Origin: Brevinematales bacterium
Lineage (GTDB): Bacteria > Spirochaetota > Brevinematia > Brevinematales > Thermospiraceae
Reading direction: 5' to 3'
DNA: 64,000 nt
Assembly (NCBI GenBank): GCA_026417555.1
Contig: JAOADA010000001.1
Span: 22,195 to 86,194, forward strand
In this document: piece after piece, positions 9,002 to 18,118 of the stretch
Position numbering within the stretch: position 1 is the first letter of the stretch
Layout: each line of letters starts with the position of its first letter
The notes under the pieces: model-generated
What the model saw: the letters and a program-made list of their open reading frames with translations, nothing else
Told to the model about the DNA's origin: nothing
Databases searched by the model: none
Position numbers and translations under genes: made by a program

Positions 9002-10432
9002 CTACTGAGATTGTCCCTGGGATGGGGTCTTGCTTTCGGCCTTGGCACGGATCTTGTTTGCTTTCTTCAGAAGATCATTGAGGCCATTTTGGTTGAAGGT
9101 AACCTTGTATTCTGTTTTCTTTTGCTCAAGCCAGTTCTGATAGAAATACCACATACGGCTTTGGAGGAGCTGATTGCGGATCTGGTTTTTCAGGGTATTG
9201 TCGAGGGGCATAGGTTTGCCATCTTTGACTAGTCTTGCCTTGTTCTGTTCGTAGAAATCTGTGATGTCCTTGTCTGTGATCATACTGTTTGCCTGTTGAT
9301 AAAGAGCTTGCTCAAAGTTGTTCATCGCATATTGGATGAGGGCATCTTCTCGTACTTTTCGTTTGGAGGCAGAGGTATCTTTGCCTTGTTTTCTGCCAGC
9401 CTCAACATTGACAAGAAAGCCCTGGGCAGCATTCATAAGTGCCTCGAATTGACTGGGAAGCTCCTTCTCATACTCTGGGATAAAGAGGGTAAACAGATCC
9501 TTCACCTGACGCCAGGTGTAGTTTTTCCCCCACACGGAGAAAAGGATGGTATTGTCAGGAAGAGCGGAGATCTCGTATTCCTGGCCATTAATCTTGATTT
9601 TGCCGTTTTCAAAGGTGTATTTTCTCTTGACAGCAAGATCAAGGGTGCTCTTCTGAATATCCTGCTGGAGCTTCATCATCACATAGAAGCTCATCTTGCC
9701 ATCGTTCACCTGTTTTTCAACCCAGCTATAGGGTTTGCCATTTTTTGTTTCTGTGACGTTGATGATGTGGTAACCATATTCAGTTTCTACAAGCTCAGGG
9801 ATGAGGCCTTTTTTCTTGGCACCAAACACAGCCTGCTCAAATTGGGGAACCATCATACCCTCGATGAAGTAGCCAAGGTCACCACCTGTGTCCTTACTCC
9901 CTGGATCCTGGGAATACTGGACAGCCGCGTTACTGAAGTCTTGGGCAAAGTTTTTGGACTTCTTGAGAGAGTCCAGGGTATTTTGTGCCAAAAGACGGAC
10001 TTCTTCCTTGTTCTGGTTGGTACCGAAAGAAAAGAGGATATGTGATGCTTTGGCTACCTGGATAGGGATGTTTTTGGTCTTGCTATTCACATAGTTGGTA
10101 CCAGAAACAGCGAGGAAGGTGTAATATTGCTTTTCAACTTCTTTCTCAAAATTTCTGGCAAAGTCAGAGGAATTTGTGAGTCCTTTTTTCAGTTCTTCAT
10201 GAAGGATGATATCCTTGGAGGCTTGGCTTTCGGAGAAAAGCACATTTTTAAGCATTTCAATATCCTGAAGATATTGAGGGTAACTTGTTGCCATGTACTC
10301 CACAAGATCTTTGACGTCGGTGTAAGTGACGGTTTTCTTTTTGCCACCTAATTCATACGTGAGGATAGGTTGAGAGCACGCCGTTATGAAACCAACCATC
10401 ATGATAGCACTTAGCCATTTCTTTAGATTCAT
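9002..10432 (-). CDS. Peptidyl-prolyl isomerase lipoprotein (parvulin type)
   Basis: This is a probable envelope foldase of the PrsA/SurA kind, 476 residues. The signal peptide ends in a lipobox, with C19 as the lipidated residue (GFITAC). The parvulin domain begins at ASHILF (near residue 130) and contains SQDPGSKDTGGDLGYF and EYGYHIINVTE, the usual hallmark blocks. The C-terminal half is helical and resembles the SurA N-terminal chaperone region. It has its own promoter and terminator. Its place beside outer-membrane protein genes fits a role in folding exported proteins. Confidence 0.88.
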   Translation of the reverse strand: MNLKKWLSAIMMVGFITACSQPILTYELGGKKKTVTYTDVKDLVEYMATSYPQYLQDIEMLKNVLFSESQASKDIILHEELKKGLTNSSDFARNFEKEVEKQYYTFLAVSGTNYVNSKTKNIPIQVAKASHILFSFGTNQNKEEVRLLAQNTLDSLKKSKNFAQDFSNAAVQYSQDPGSKDTGGDLGYFIEGMMVPQFEQAVFGAKKKGLIPELVETEYGYHIINVTETKNGKPYSWVEKQVNDGKMSFYVMMKLQQDIQKSTLDLAVKRKYTFENGKIKINGQEYEISALPDNTILFSVWGKNYTWRQVKDLFTLFIPEYEKELPSQFEALMNAAQGFLVNVEAGRKQGKDTSASKRKVREDALIQYAMNNFEQALYQQANSMITDKDITDFYEQNKARLVKDGKPMPLDNTLKNQIRNQLLQSRMWYFYQNWLEQKKTEYKVTFNQNGLNDLLKKANKIRAKAESKTPSQGQSQ

Positions 10433-10465
10433 AGAGTTCTCCTTTTATGGTTTTATAGAGGATTT

Positions 10466-10494
10466 ATTATAGAAGAAACAAGAAAAATACGCAA
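10466..10494 (-). promoter_or_regulatory. Promoter of the parvulin lipoprotein gene
   Basis: On the minus strand, TTGCGT (10489-10494) and TATAAT (10466-10471) are 17 bases apart. The rest of the 10,433-10,750 gap contains no gene that I can support. Confidence 0.75.
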
Positions 10495-10750
10495 GTTTTC
10501 TTGTGGGAAATCCTTGCCAAATGAAAAAGATCGTGGTTGGTGTGGGCAAATCTCATGACGAGTCACGAGGCTCTTGAAACTCCCTATTCTCATCTTTTCT
10601 CAAAGAAAGGCGATTTTGTAGGAGGCAAAAATTTTGAGCACATGAGAAAACGACTTCCCTGATTGGATTTTTTCTTTGTGGGACCGGCGCAAAGCTTACT
10701 TTCGGAAAAAGTAAAAAACCCGTTTCTTGTGTATATTATGTCCTTAAAAT

Positions 10751-10779
10751 TTGATTTTTTTTCCTTGGTGATTTATACT
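10751..10779 (+). promoter_or_regulatory. Promoter of duplicated unit, copy 1
   Basis: TTGATT (10751-10756) and TATACT (10774-10779) are 17 bases apart, 21 bases before the ATG at 10801. The copy 2 promoter at 13548 has the same -35 box and a consensus -10 box. Confidence 0.75.
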
Positions 10780-10800
10780 CGAGTGGGCGTGGAGGTGTGT

Positions 10801-11955
10801 ATGAAAAAGAGCGTGTTTTTTGTCTTGGTGGGGATAACGAGTTGTCTCTATGCTGTAACAACCAATCTTGTTGTTCAACAGGTCGGGATAGAGGTGATGA
10901 CCTCTCCTGGTTTGGAAAGTCTGGGGCTTTTTCTGGGAGAGGATATCATTGGAAAGTCGGATAGGCAAAGGCTTCGTCTTGTGAGTGCCAAAGAGGATGA
11001 TTTATCTCTTTTGAAAGTGAATCGACTCTCGGCTGTTGTGAAGCTTGTTCTCTTTCAGACAAACCAGCGAATTGGTATGGATGTGATTTTCATGGATTCG
11101 ACTGGGACAAACTTGTTATCTTTGTGGGGAGATTTTTCGCTAACAAATTGGATGAAAGAGATAGGAGTGGTGAGTGCAAAACTTCATAGCGAACTTGTGA
11201 GGCGTTATCCCCCAAAACTTGTTTCTGAGATCAGGACAGTTGAGGTGAGGAAAACCTATTCTCCCTATGAGGTGAGGGGGCATGAGGTTACTTTGGGAGG
11301 AGCTATTGGATACTGTGGTCGGCGGGTACATGGTCATGGTTTTTGGATAAGTGCGGGAAATACAAATGGTCAGGATACGAGGGATGTGATTTCAGGTGGA
11401 GCTCTGGAGGTGGTGGGGCTTTGGCGGTATGGTTTGTGGTATACAGAGATGCAAGTTCATGGTTTTTTTGCTGATGATGTTAATCTTGTCTTTGAGACTC
11501 AAGGAGGGTATGGTTTTTTTGGGGGAGTGGTGAGTCTTTTGGGTGGGGTGCTTCTAAGCTATAATGAACACTATTGGCTTATCACTAATACTGGCGGAGG
11601 AAATAAGGTTTTTGAGTTCTCCACGGTACGGGTTTTGCCCCTTCTTGGGGTGCGGGTGGCTTTCCAGCCTTCGTTCTGGTTTACCGTGGTGGGAGGAGGA
11701 TTGCCGTCGTCAGTTCCCCATACTCTTTGGGCAGAGGGAAAACCGGAGAGTTTTGTTCTTGACTCGATGTTTATACGGGTCCAAACGTATGTACGGTATG
11801 GGAGAAATTGGCTTGTTTTTCTTTCTTGGAAGATGTGGAATAGTGTGCTTCCGTGGAGGGAGGAGGGGTATTTTTCTGGTGATCCTAACTGGTGGGTGCG
11901 GAGTTTTGAAGAGGTTCTTGGTTCGGTCACGATAGGAGGGGCATATGTGTTTTAA
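10801..11955 (+). CDS. Secreted, probable outer-membrane protein A, copy 1
   Basis: I do not recognise a named family. The protein has 384 residues from the ATG at 10801, preceded by GGAGGTG. A signal peptide (MKKSVFFVLVGITSCLYA) is followed by a globular domain to about residue 165. The rest is rich in alternating aromatic and small residues, and the chain ends in phenylalanine (GGAYVF), as outer-membrane barrels do. The paralogue at 13597 is clearly related but has diverged over the first 260 residues, whereas the last 125 are nearly identical. The stop overlaps the next gene by 11 bases. Confidence 0.85.
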   Translation: MKKSVFFVLVGITSCLYAVTTNLVVQQVGIEVMTSPGLESLGLFLGEDIIGKSDRQRLRLVSAKEDDLSLLKVNRLSAVVKLVLFQTNQRIGMDVIFMDSTGTNLLSLWGDFSLTNWMKEIGVVSAKLHSELVRRYPPKLVSEIRTVEVRKTYSPYEVRGHEVTLGGAIGYCGRRVHGHGFWISAGNTNGQDTRDVISGGALEVVGLWRYGLWYTEMQVHGFFADDVNLVFETQGGYGFFGGVVSLLGGVLLSYNEHYWLITNTGGGNKVFEFSTVRVLPLLGVRVAFQPSFWFTVVGGGLPSSVPHTLWAEGKPESFVLDSMFIRVQTYVRYGRNWLVFLSWKMWNSVLPWREEGYFSGDPNWWVRSFEEVLGSVTIGGAYVF

Positions 11956-13225
11956 ATATGTTTTTTTTCTTTGGTTGTGTTTTTGTGGGGTGGCTTTGTG
12001 GGGGGAAGAAAAACAGCGCGTAGGGATAGCAGGTTTTTTAGATATTTCACCCCAGACTGATGAAATTGTTGGGACCATTTTGCAGAATTCTTTGGCGAGT
12101 GTTCTTCAGAAGGATTCAAGGTTTTCTGTGGTGTTTGTTTCTAATGCGGTGACCAATCTTTCCCATGCTCGAGAGAAAGGGATGGAATCCACGCTTGATG
12201 TCATCATCTATGGAACGTATCGCCGAGAAGGGCGAGAGTTTGTAGTGTTAGTGCAGATCTATGATATTCTTGAGAATGAGCTTCGCATGTCTCGTTTGTA
12301 TCGGGGAGAGTATTCGAGAAATATTTTTGATACGGTGGATGCTATAGCGGCGTCGGCGAGTGAGGAAATCAAGCGGGTTCTTCCTGTTTTGGTGACGGAA
12401 GAGGATATTGCGAAAGCCCAGGCCAAACGCAAAGAGATCTATAAATCTCAAGAAGTGAGTCTTAGGCGTGAGATGAGGATAGGGCTTGGGGTCATGAATA
12501 CGAAGAGGGATTTTATGTATGAACAGAGAAGAATTGCACAACAATGGCAGGGAATTTCTCGGGTTTCTGTGCCTTTCTTCTCTTTGAGTATCCGTTTTGA
12601 GATGTTTCGTTTCACATTAGAGAAGATATCACTTCTTTGGCTGCCAATGTGGTATGAGACTCAGGGCAATGGGACATGGTATCAATCGGATGGAAAAAAC
12701 CTTCCTTCTTTAAAAAGTGGAATAATGTTTCATGATGAGATCCGAGGAAGATTTTTTCTCTATGGTGACGTTTTTTGGGGAAGAGTGGGTGGAATTCAAC
12801 CCTTTTTCTCGATTGGGGGATTTGGTGCCGATGGAAAACCTCTTCCCGACATGGAAGAGAATCTTTCTGTTTGGGGTGTGGTGGGGGGAGGAGGGGTGTT
12901 TGCGAAGAATTGGGAGATTGCGTGTCTTGTGCAGGTATGGCCTTTGAGTCAGGGATGGAGAAGTATTCTTAAGGGTTTTGATCCAGATTTCAAAGAGTAT
13001 GACACAAAGAGTACTAATATTTATCAATGGAATATGCCTTTTGTGGGGGTAAAGGGGAGTTATTTCTTGACGCCGAATTTTGGGATAACGCTGAGAACGT
13101 CTTTTATGGAGGTACAAAGAGTTCATCGCTGGTATGATACGGGGGGGGTGGAAGAGCATCTTCTGAAAATGGCCACGACAGATATTTCACTTGAGGTGGT
13201 ATATCGGTTCCAATTTGGGTTTTAG
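11945..13225 (+). CDS. Secreted, probable outer-membrane protein B, copy 1
   Basis: This is a 426-residue exported protein with a signal peptide ending near ALWGEE. Residues 25-150 resemble the TolB/CsgG N-terminal fold: VGIAGF, then a two-residue-spaced strand pattern, then VIIYGTYRREG. The C-terminal 240 residues look like a beta-barrel and end in FQFGF. It is translationally coupled to gene A (11-base overlap). The copy at 14741 differs in only a handful of residues. I infer an envelope complex of A and B, function unknown. The start codon overlaps gene A and is preceded by GGAGG. Confidence 0.85.
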   Translation: MCFKYVFFLWLCFCGVALWGEEKQRVGIAGFLDISPQTDEIVGTILQNSLASVLQKDSRFSVVFVSNAVTNLSHAREKGMESTLDVIIYGTYRREGREFVVLVQIYDILENELRMSRLYRGEYSRNIFDTVDAIAASASEEIKRVLPVLVTEEDIAKAQAKRKEIYKSQEVSLRREMRIGLGVMNTKRDFMYEQRRIAQQWQGISRVSVPFFSLSIRFEMFRFTLEKISLLWLPMWYETQGNGTWYQSDGKNLPSLKSGIMFHDEIRGRFFLYGDVFWGRVGGIQPFFSIGGFGADGKPLPDMEENLSVWGVVGGGGVFAKNWEIACLVQVWPLSQGWRSILKGFDPDFKEYDTKSTNIYQWNMPFVGVKGSYFLTPNFGITLRTSFMEVQRVHRWYDTGGVEEHLLKMATTDISLEVVYRFQFGF

Positions 13226-13277
13226 CCTACCAGTTCTCGGATAGTGGCCTGCAAAACTTCGTTTTTGAAGGGTTTGA
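13222..13277 (-). pseudogene. Remnant of the cheY 3' end
   Basis: The 50 or so bases after copy 1 match the end of the intact cheY (16018 onward) almost exactly, coding KPFKNEVLQATIRELVG and stop. The match ends abruptly near 13277. It is a by-product of the tandem duplication, whose right end lay inside cheY. No start or receiver domain remains. Confidence 0.85.
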
Positions 13278-13547
13278 AGTCCTTATACAGAGAGGGAAAT
13301 ATGCTTTTTCCATGGTGGAGGAAAATTTAACGGACATCACAAAACTTTTTTCATTCTCTGAGGGGATTTTTCCTTTAGAGGCTATTTTTTACTTTTCCTC
13401 TTATGATTATCAAAATTGTCATCGTGAGATTATACACCATGATTTTTAGGGTGTTTTCTTTATGCTTAAAGAAGAAAACATTGGAGGAATGAATGGTTTT
13501 TTCTTAGGAAAAAGTTTATTGGTGGTATGATGCCATGTCTTTAAAAC

Positions 13548-13576
13548 TTGATTTTTTTTCTTTTCTTGTTTATAAT
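13548..13576 (+). promoter_or_regulatory. Promoter of duplicated unit, copy 2
   Basis: TTGATT (13548-13553) and TATAAT (13571-13576) are 17 bases apart. The remainder of the 13,278-13,547 gap is AT-rich, and I see no gene in it. Confidence 0.8.
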
Positions 13577-13596
13577 GCGCATGGAGGGAGGTGTTT

Positions 13597-14751
13597 ATGA
13601 AAAAGAGTGTCTTTTTTTTGTTGGTTGGTGTAGTAAGTAGTGTGTATGCTCTCCAAACAAATCTCGTCGTTCAACAGGTCGGGGTGATGGTGAGGACGTC
13701 TCCAGGTCTGGAAAGTGTTGGACTTTTTTTGGGGGAAGAGATCATTGGAAAATCCGAGAGACAGAGGCTTCGTCTTGTGAGTGCCAGACAGGATGATCTT
13801 TCTCTTTTGAAGATTGACCGACTCTCAGCAGTAGTTATCCTGTCTCTTTTTCAGACGAACCAACGTATTGTGGTAGACGTGGGTTATGTAGATTCTGGAG
13901 GGACCAATGAATTTCCTATGTTTGCTACTTTTTCAGCGACGAATTGGATGAGGGAACTACCCGAGGTGAGTGTGAGGATTCATGCAGAGCTTTTGCGTCG
14001 TTATCCCCCTAAGCAGGTTTCTGAGATCAGGACAGTTGAGGTGAGGAGAGATTATGCTTCCTTTGCTAACAGAGAGAATGAAGGTGTTTTGGTTGGGGCG
14101 ATTGGTTACTCTGGTCGGAGAGTAAAGGGGTATTCTAAGTGGTACAATGCGGGTACTACCAGTTTTCGGGATACGTTGAAGGTAATTTCGGGTGGGGCTT
14201 TTGATGTATTTGGTTTTTTGCGATATGGTATGTGGCGTACGGAGATACACTTCCATGGTTTTTTTGCTCATGGCAATACCCTTCTTCTGGAGCCTCAGGT
14301 GGGATATGATTTTTTTGGAGGAATGGTGAGTCCTTTGGGTGGAGTGCTTTTGTCGTATGATGAGCATTTTTGGTCTATCACTAATACTGGTGGAGAAAAT
14401 AAGGTTTTTGAGTTCTCTACGGTACGGGTTTTGCCCCTTCTTGGGGTGCGGGTGGCTTTCCAGCCTTCGTTCTGGTTTACCGTGGTGGGAGGAGGATTGC
14501 CGTCGTCAGTTTCCCATACTCTTTGGGCAGAGAGAAAACCAGAGACTTTTGTTCTTGACTCGATGTTTATACGGGTCCAAACGTATGTACGGTATGGGAG
14601 AAATTGGCTTGTTTTTCTTTCGTGGAAGATGTGGAATAGTGTGCTTCCGTGGAGGGAAGAGGGGTATTTTTCTGGTGATCCTAACTGGTGGGTGCAGAGT
14701 TTTGAAGAGATTCTTGGTTCGGTCACGATAGGAGGGGCATATGTCTTTTAA
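13597..14751 (+). CDS. Secreted, probable outer-membrane protein A, copy 2
   Basis: This is the paralogue of the gene at 10801, also 384 residues, with signal peptide MKKSVFFLLVGVVSSVYA and a final phenylalanine. The ATG at 13597 follows GGGAGGTG; a GTG two codons earlier is less likely. It differs from copy 1 mainly between residues 20 and 260. From about 14374 the DNA is nearly identical to copy 1. It overlaps the second B gene by 11 bases. I infer surface exposure from the barrel-like C-terminus, and I do not know its function. Confidence 0.85.
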   Translation: MKKSVFFLLVGVVSSVYALQTNLVVQQVGVMVRTSPGLESVGLFLGEEIIGKSERQRLRLVSARQDDLSLLKIDRLSAVVILSLFQTNQRIVVDVGYVDSGGTNEFPMFATFSATNWMRELPEVSVRIHAELLRRYPPKQVSEIRTVEVRRDYASFANRENEGVLVGAIGYSGRRVKGYSKWYNAGTTSFRDTLKVISGGAFDVFGFLRYGMWRTEIHFHGFFAHGNTLLLEPQVGYDFFGGMVSPLGGVLLSYDEHFWSITNTGGENKVFEFSTVRVLPLLGVRVAFQPSFWFTVVGGGLPSSVSHTLWAERKPETFVLDSMFIRVQTYVRYGRNWLVFLSWKMWNSVLPWREEGYFSGDPNWWVQSFEEILGSVTIGGAYVF

Positions 14752-16021
14752 ATATGTTTTTTTTCTTTGGTTGTGTTTTTGTGGGGTGGCTTTGTGGGGG
14801 GAAGAAAAACAGCGCGTAGGGATAGCAGGTTTTTTAGATATTTCACCCCAGACTGATGAAATTGTTGGGACCATTTTGCAGAATTCTTTGGCGAGTGTTC
14901 TTCAGAAGGATTCAAGGTTTTCTGTGGTGTTTGTTTCTAATGCGGTGACCAATCTTTCCCATGCTCGAGAGAAAGGGATGGAATCCACGCTTGATGTCAT
15001 CATCTATGGAACGTATCGCCGAGAAGGGCGAGAGTTTGTAGTGTTAGTGCAGATCTATGATATTCTTGAGAATGAGCTTCGCATGTCTCGTTTGTATCGG
15101 GGAGAGTATTCGAGAAATATTTTTGATACGGTGGATGCTATAGCGGCGTCGGCGAGTGAGGAAATCAAGCGGGTTCTTCCTGTTTTGGTGACGGAAGAGG
15201 ATATTGCGAAAGCCCAGGCCAAACGCAAAGAGATCTATAAATCTCAAGAAGTGAGTCTTAGGCGTGAGATGAGGATAGGGCTTGGGGTCATGAATACGAA
15301 GAGGGATTTTATGTATGAACAGAGAAGAATTGCACAACAATGGCAGGGAATTTCTCGGGTTTCTGTGCCTTTCCTCTCTTTGAGTATCCGTTTTGAGATG
15401 TTTCGTTTCACATTAGAGAAGATATCACTTCTTTGGCTGCCAATGTGGTATGAGACTCAGGGCAATGGGACATGGTATCAATCGGATGGAAAAAACCTTC
15501 CTTCTTTAAAAAGTGGAATAATGTTTCATGATGAGATCCGAGGAAGATTTTTTCTCTATGGTGACGTTTTTTGGGGAAGAGTGGGTGGAATTCAACCCTT
15601 TTTCTCGATTGGGGGATTTGGTGCCGATGGAAAACCTCTTCCCGACATGGAAGAGAATCTTTCTGTTTGGGGTGTGGTGGGGGGAGGAGGGGTATTTGCG
15701 AAGAATTGGGAGATTGCGTGTCTTGTGCAGGTATGGCCTTTGAGTCAGGGATGGAGAAGTATTCTTAAGGGTTTTGATCCAGATTTCAAAGAGTACGCAA
15801 CAAAGAGTACTAATATTTATCAATGGAATACGCCTTTTGTGGGGGTAAAGGGGAGTTATTTCTTGACGCCGAATTTTGGGATAACGCTGAGAACGTCTTT
15901 TATGGAGGTACAAAGAGTTCATCGCTGGTATGATACGTGGGGGTTGGGAGAGCATCTTCTGAAAATGGCCACGACAGATATTTCACTTGAGGTGGTATAT
16001 CGGTTCCAATTTGGGTTTTAG
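14741..16021 (+). CDS. Secreted, probable outer-membrane protein B, copy 2
   Basis: This is a near-perfect copy of the gene at 11945, 426 residues. Visible differences include C2 to S, one F to L in PFFSL, D to A in EYDTKS, M to T in NMPF, and a changed GGVEEH segment near the end. The same signal peptide, TolB/CsgG-like N-terminal region and barrel-like C-terminus are present. Its stop codon overlaps the stop of the convergent cheY by four bases. The close identity points to recent duplication or conversion. Confidence 0.85.
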   Translation: MSFKYVFFLWLCFCGVALWGEEKQRVGIAGFLDISPQTDEIVGTILQNSLASVLQKDSRFSVVFVSNAVTNLSHAREKGMESTLDVIIYGTYRREGREFVVLVQIYDILENELRMSRLYRGEYSRNIFDTVDAIAASASEEIKRVLPVLVTEEDIAKAQAKRKEIYKSQEVSLRREMRIGLGVMNTKRDFMYEQRRIAQQWQGISRVSVPFLSLSIRFEMFRFTLEKISLLWLPMWYETQGNGTWYQSDGKNLPSLKSGIMFHDEIRGRFFLYGDVFWGRVGGIQPFFSIGGFGADGKPLPDMEENLSVWGVVGGGGVFAKNWEIACLVQVWPLSQGWRSILKGFDPDFKEYATKSTNIYQWNTPFVGVKGSYFLTPNFGITLRTSFMEVQRVHRWYDTWGLGEHLLKMATTDISLEVVYRFQFGF

Positions 16022-16377
16022 CCTACCAGTTCTCGGATAGTGGCCTGCAAAACCTCGTTTTTGAAGGGTTTGACAATCCAGCGATTGGCGCCTGCCTGTT
16101 TGCCTTCTTCCTGTTTGTCTTGCTCACTCTCTGTGGTGAGCATAATAATGGGGGTTTTTTGGTACTCTGGCATCTGTCTTACGGCTTTGATGAAGGCAAT
16201 CCCATTCATTTCTGGCATGTTATAATCCACAATAAAACAATCAAAGTGGTTTTCCTTGAGTTTTTCAAGGCCGTCTTTTCCGTTTTCTGCCTCAATGACC
16301 TCGTATTTCTCTGCTCTGAGGACCAAGGCAACAATTTTTCGCATGGTGACAGAATCATCAACGACAAGAAATCTCAT
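16018..16377 (-). CDS. cheY: Chemotaxis response regulator CheY
   Basis: This single receiver domain of 119 residues carries the chemotaxis signal to the flagellar motor switch. The acidic pocket is D7 and D8, the phosphorylation site is D51 (IVDYNMP), and the conserved lysine is in WIVKPF near residue 101. No output domain is present. It is the last gene of the chemotaxis operon, with a GGAGG site before the ATG. The 3' end has been copied to 13222-13277 by the neighbouring duplication. Confidence 0.94.
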   Translation of the reverse strand: MRFLVVDDSVTMRKIVALVLRAEKYEVIEAENGKDGLEKLKENHFDCFIVDYNMPEMNGIAFIKAVRQMPEYQKTPIIMLTTESEQDKQEEGKQAGANRWIVKPFKNEVLQATIRELVG

Positions 16378-16397
16378 ACCAACCTCCTTTTTTAGGT

Positions 16398-17675
16398 TTA
16401 CTTGAGGAGAAAGCGCTCACTTGATACCTTGGCTTCTCGGATCATATCGTTTTTGGCCTCATCCATTTTTTCTATATCCCATTCGTCGAGGGTGATACCT
16501 AAGTGTGTGAGAGCTGCACTTCCTTTTTTGATATCATCCTGAATTTGTCCGAGATAGCTCATTACGTTTTCTATCTGTTGTCGAGTGATATCTTGAAACT
16601 GCAAGGATTCTACAATGGCGTCGAGGTCTTTTTGAATGTCACTGGCATTTTGTTGAAGGAGAAGAGAAATATCGTTCATATGTTGAGAGGCACTTCTCAG
16701 TTTTTCCATAAGGGCAGAGGCATTTTCTGAAGCCGTTTGAAATTTGGTTACAGACTCTTCCATATGGTGGAGCCAGTTGTTCCAGAGTTCTTTGTTGAAG
16801 AGTTCAAACTGTTCCAGACGGTGGCTCACTTCGGCGGTAAACTGATCAATCTTTTGGTTGAGTTTCTGGATTTCCTTGACGATGACCTTGATAGCTCTTC
16901 CCTTTTCTCCAAATTTCACCCCTTCAATAGAGAGATTGACAGCAATAATTTTGTTTTGACTTAGGATATCGTTGATATTTTTGAGTTGGTCAAACATGGT
17001 ATGAAGGTGGTGGGAAAAATCGGTAATCTGTTTCTCATTTTGAGAGATAAGGTGTTCATACTCTTCTTTCATAAGCTGGTAGTTTTGAGTAATCTCACGA
17101 GATTGATCGATGAGGTAGGAAAGGGAATCTCCCTGATGATTGCCTATACGTTTCTGGACTTCTTCAAGAGTGTGTCGGTTTTTTTCAGAAACGGAGATAA
17201 ACCTTTCAATGAGAGTATTGGTGGCTTCTTCGGTTTTTTCAATGACGTTGAGAAGGAGAATACGGAGGTAAGGGAGTTTATAAAAGGCTTTTTGGATTGG
17301 AGAAAAGGTGTCACTCTCCTCGAGAGGAGGTGATGTTTCAAAGAGAGTCTTGGCCTGGGAAAGGAGAGATACCATTGCTTTTATGTCATTGTTTGAGAGA
17401 CGGTGCCATGCCTCAAAAAAGGCTTTTTTCTGTTCTTCGTTGGGGTTTATGTGCTGGGCTAGTGAGAGAAAAAGCTCTTCTAGTGCCTTCTGAAGGACAA
17501 AAAAGTCTTGGTCTAAAGAGGAAGGAGGGGAAGAGATAGCATGTTGAGTGGGCCATCCCCCAAAAATACAGAGTACAAGCCCCGGGATCCCTATCCAAGG
17601 CACGGAGAGAACAAATGATACGAGCATGAGAAGGCATCCTCCCAAGAAAATACCTTGTCGCCACCGTGTATTCAC
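16398..17675 (-). CDS. Membrane receptor-like protein with a CheZ-type phosphatase motif
   Basis: The protein has 425 residues. Two membrane segments lie in the first 40 residues, followed by a long helical cytoplasmic part. Near residue 240 there is a degenerate chemoreceptor hairpin tip (SQNKIIAVNLSIEGVKFGEK), aligned to the normal QTNLLALNAxIEAARAGE. Near residue 360 is LQFQDITRQQIENVM, which matches the CheZ catalytic helix with aspartate at 362 and glutamine at 366 (DxxxQ). It sits between cheX-like and cheY genes and overlaps the former by four bases. I infer a membrane-anchored CheY phosphatase or regulator derived from a receptor. The function is not proven. Confidence 0.75.
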   Translation of the reverse strand: MNTRWRQGIFLGGCLLMLVSFVLSVPWIGIPGLVLCIFGGWPTQHAISSPPSSLDQDFFVLQKALEELFLSLAQHINPNEEQKKAFFEAWHRLSNNDIKAMVSLLSQAKTLFETSPPLEESDTFSPIQKAFYKLPYLRILLLNVIEKTEEATNTLIERFISVSEKNRHTLEEVQKRIGNHQGDSLSYLIDQSREITQNYQLMKEEYEHLISQNEKQITDFSHHLHTMFDQLKNINDILSQNKIIAVNLSIEGVKFGEKGRAIKVIVKEIQKLNQKIDQFTAEVSHRLEQFELFNKELWNNWLHHMEESVTKFQTASENASALMEKLRSASQHMNDISLLLQQNASDIQKDLDAIVESLQFQDITRQQIENVMSYLGQIQDDIKKGSAALTHLGITLDEWDIEKMDEAKNDMIREAKVSSERFLLK

Positions 17676-18115
17676 AGAACCTCCCTGATAGCATAAAATC
17701 TTCCTTCATAATTTTCTATATAAAGGGAAATATCAGCAACCTTTTCAGTTAGTTGGGGTTTTTCATATTCGAAGCGAGGGAATTCCATCTCGTAGTCTTT
17801 GTTGCTTGTGAGAGTGGAAAGAAATCGCCCTGAGATGACATTGAGAACCTCCAAAATAGCATCTTGAGCCTCTTTTTCGGCTACGACCTCTTTGCCATAG
17901 AGGTTTCTGACGATTTCGTACTTCATCTCTGGGGCAAAGTAGAAATAAAGACGGCCAAGAAAAGGCTTAATGACCTGAATACTCACACATTCTAATGTAG
18001 AGGTGTTGATTTCTTTGGGGGATTTTTCTACCTCAAGGAACCCCATTTCTTCGATGGTGCTTTTAATGGACTCAAAGAGATTCTCTTGAAAGGTTTGTAG
18101 GCTTGTCATAGGCAC
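17672..18115 (-). CDS. CheX/CheC-family protein, putative CheY phosphatase
   Basis: This 147-residue cytoplasmic protein has the CheC/CheX/FliY-type helix AILEVLNVISGRFL, in which E89 and N92 form the ExxN phosphatase pair. One such helix is visible, as in CheX. In spirochaetes CheX dephosphorylates CheY. It is followed, with a four-base overlap, by the CheZ-motif gene. I am fairly sure of the superfamily and less sure of the exact subgroup. Confidence 0.78.
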   Translation of the reverse strand: MPMTSLQTFQENLFESIKSTIEEMGFLEVEKSPKEINTSTLECVSIQVIKPFLGRLYFYFAPEMKYEIVRNLYGKEVVAEKEAQDAILEVLNVISGRFLSTLTSNKDYEMEFPRFEYEKPQLTEKVADISLYIENYEGRFYAIREVL

Positions 18116-18118
18116 CTC

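Larger units (their letters stand above)
10735..16073 (+). repeat. Tandem duplication, 2,796-bp period
   Basis: Copy 1 runs from about 10735 to 13277, and copy 2 from about 13531 to 16073. All four gene ends keep the same 2,796-base offset. Identity is highest from about 11578 to the end of the unit and lower in the first 800 bases, so the two parts have different histories. Confidence 0.9.
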
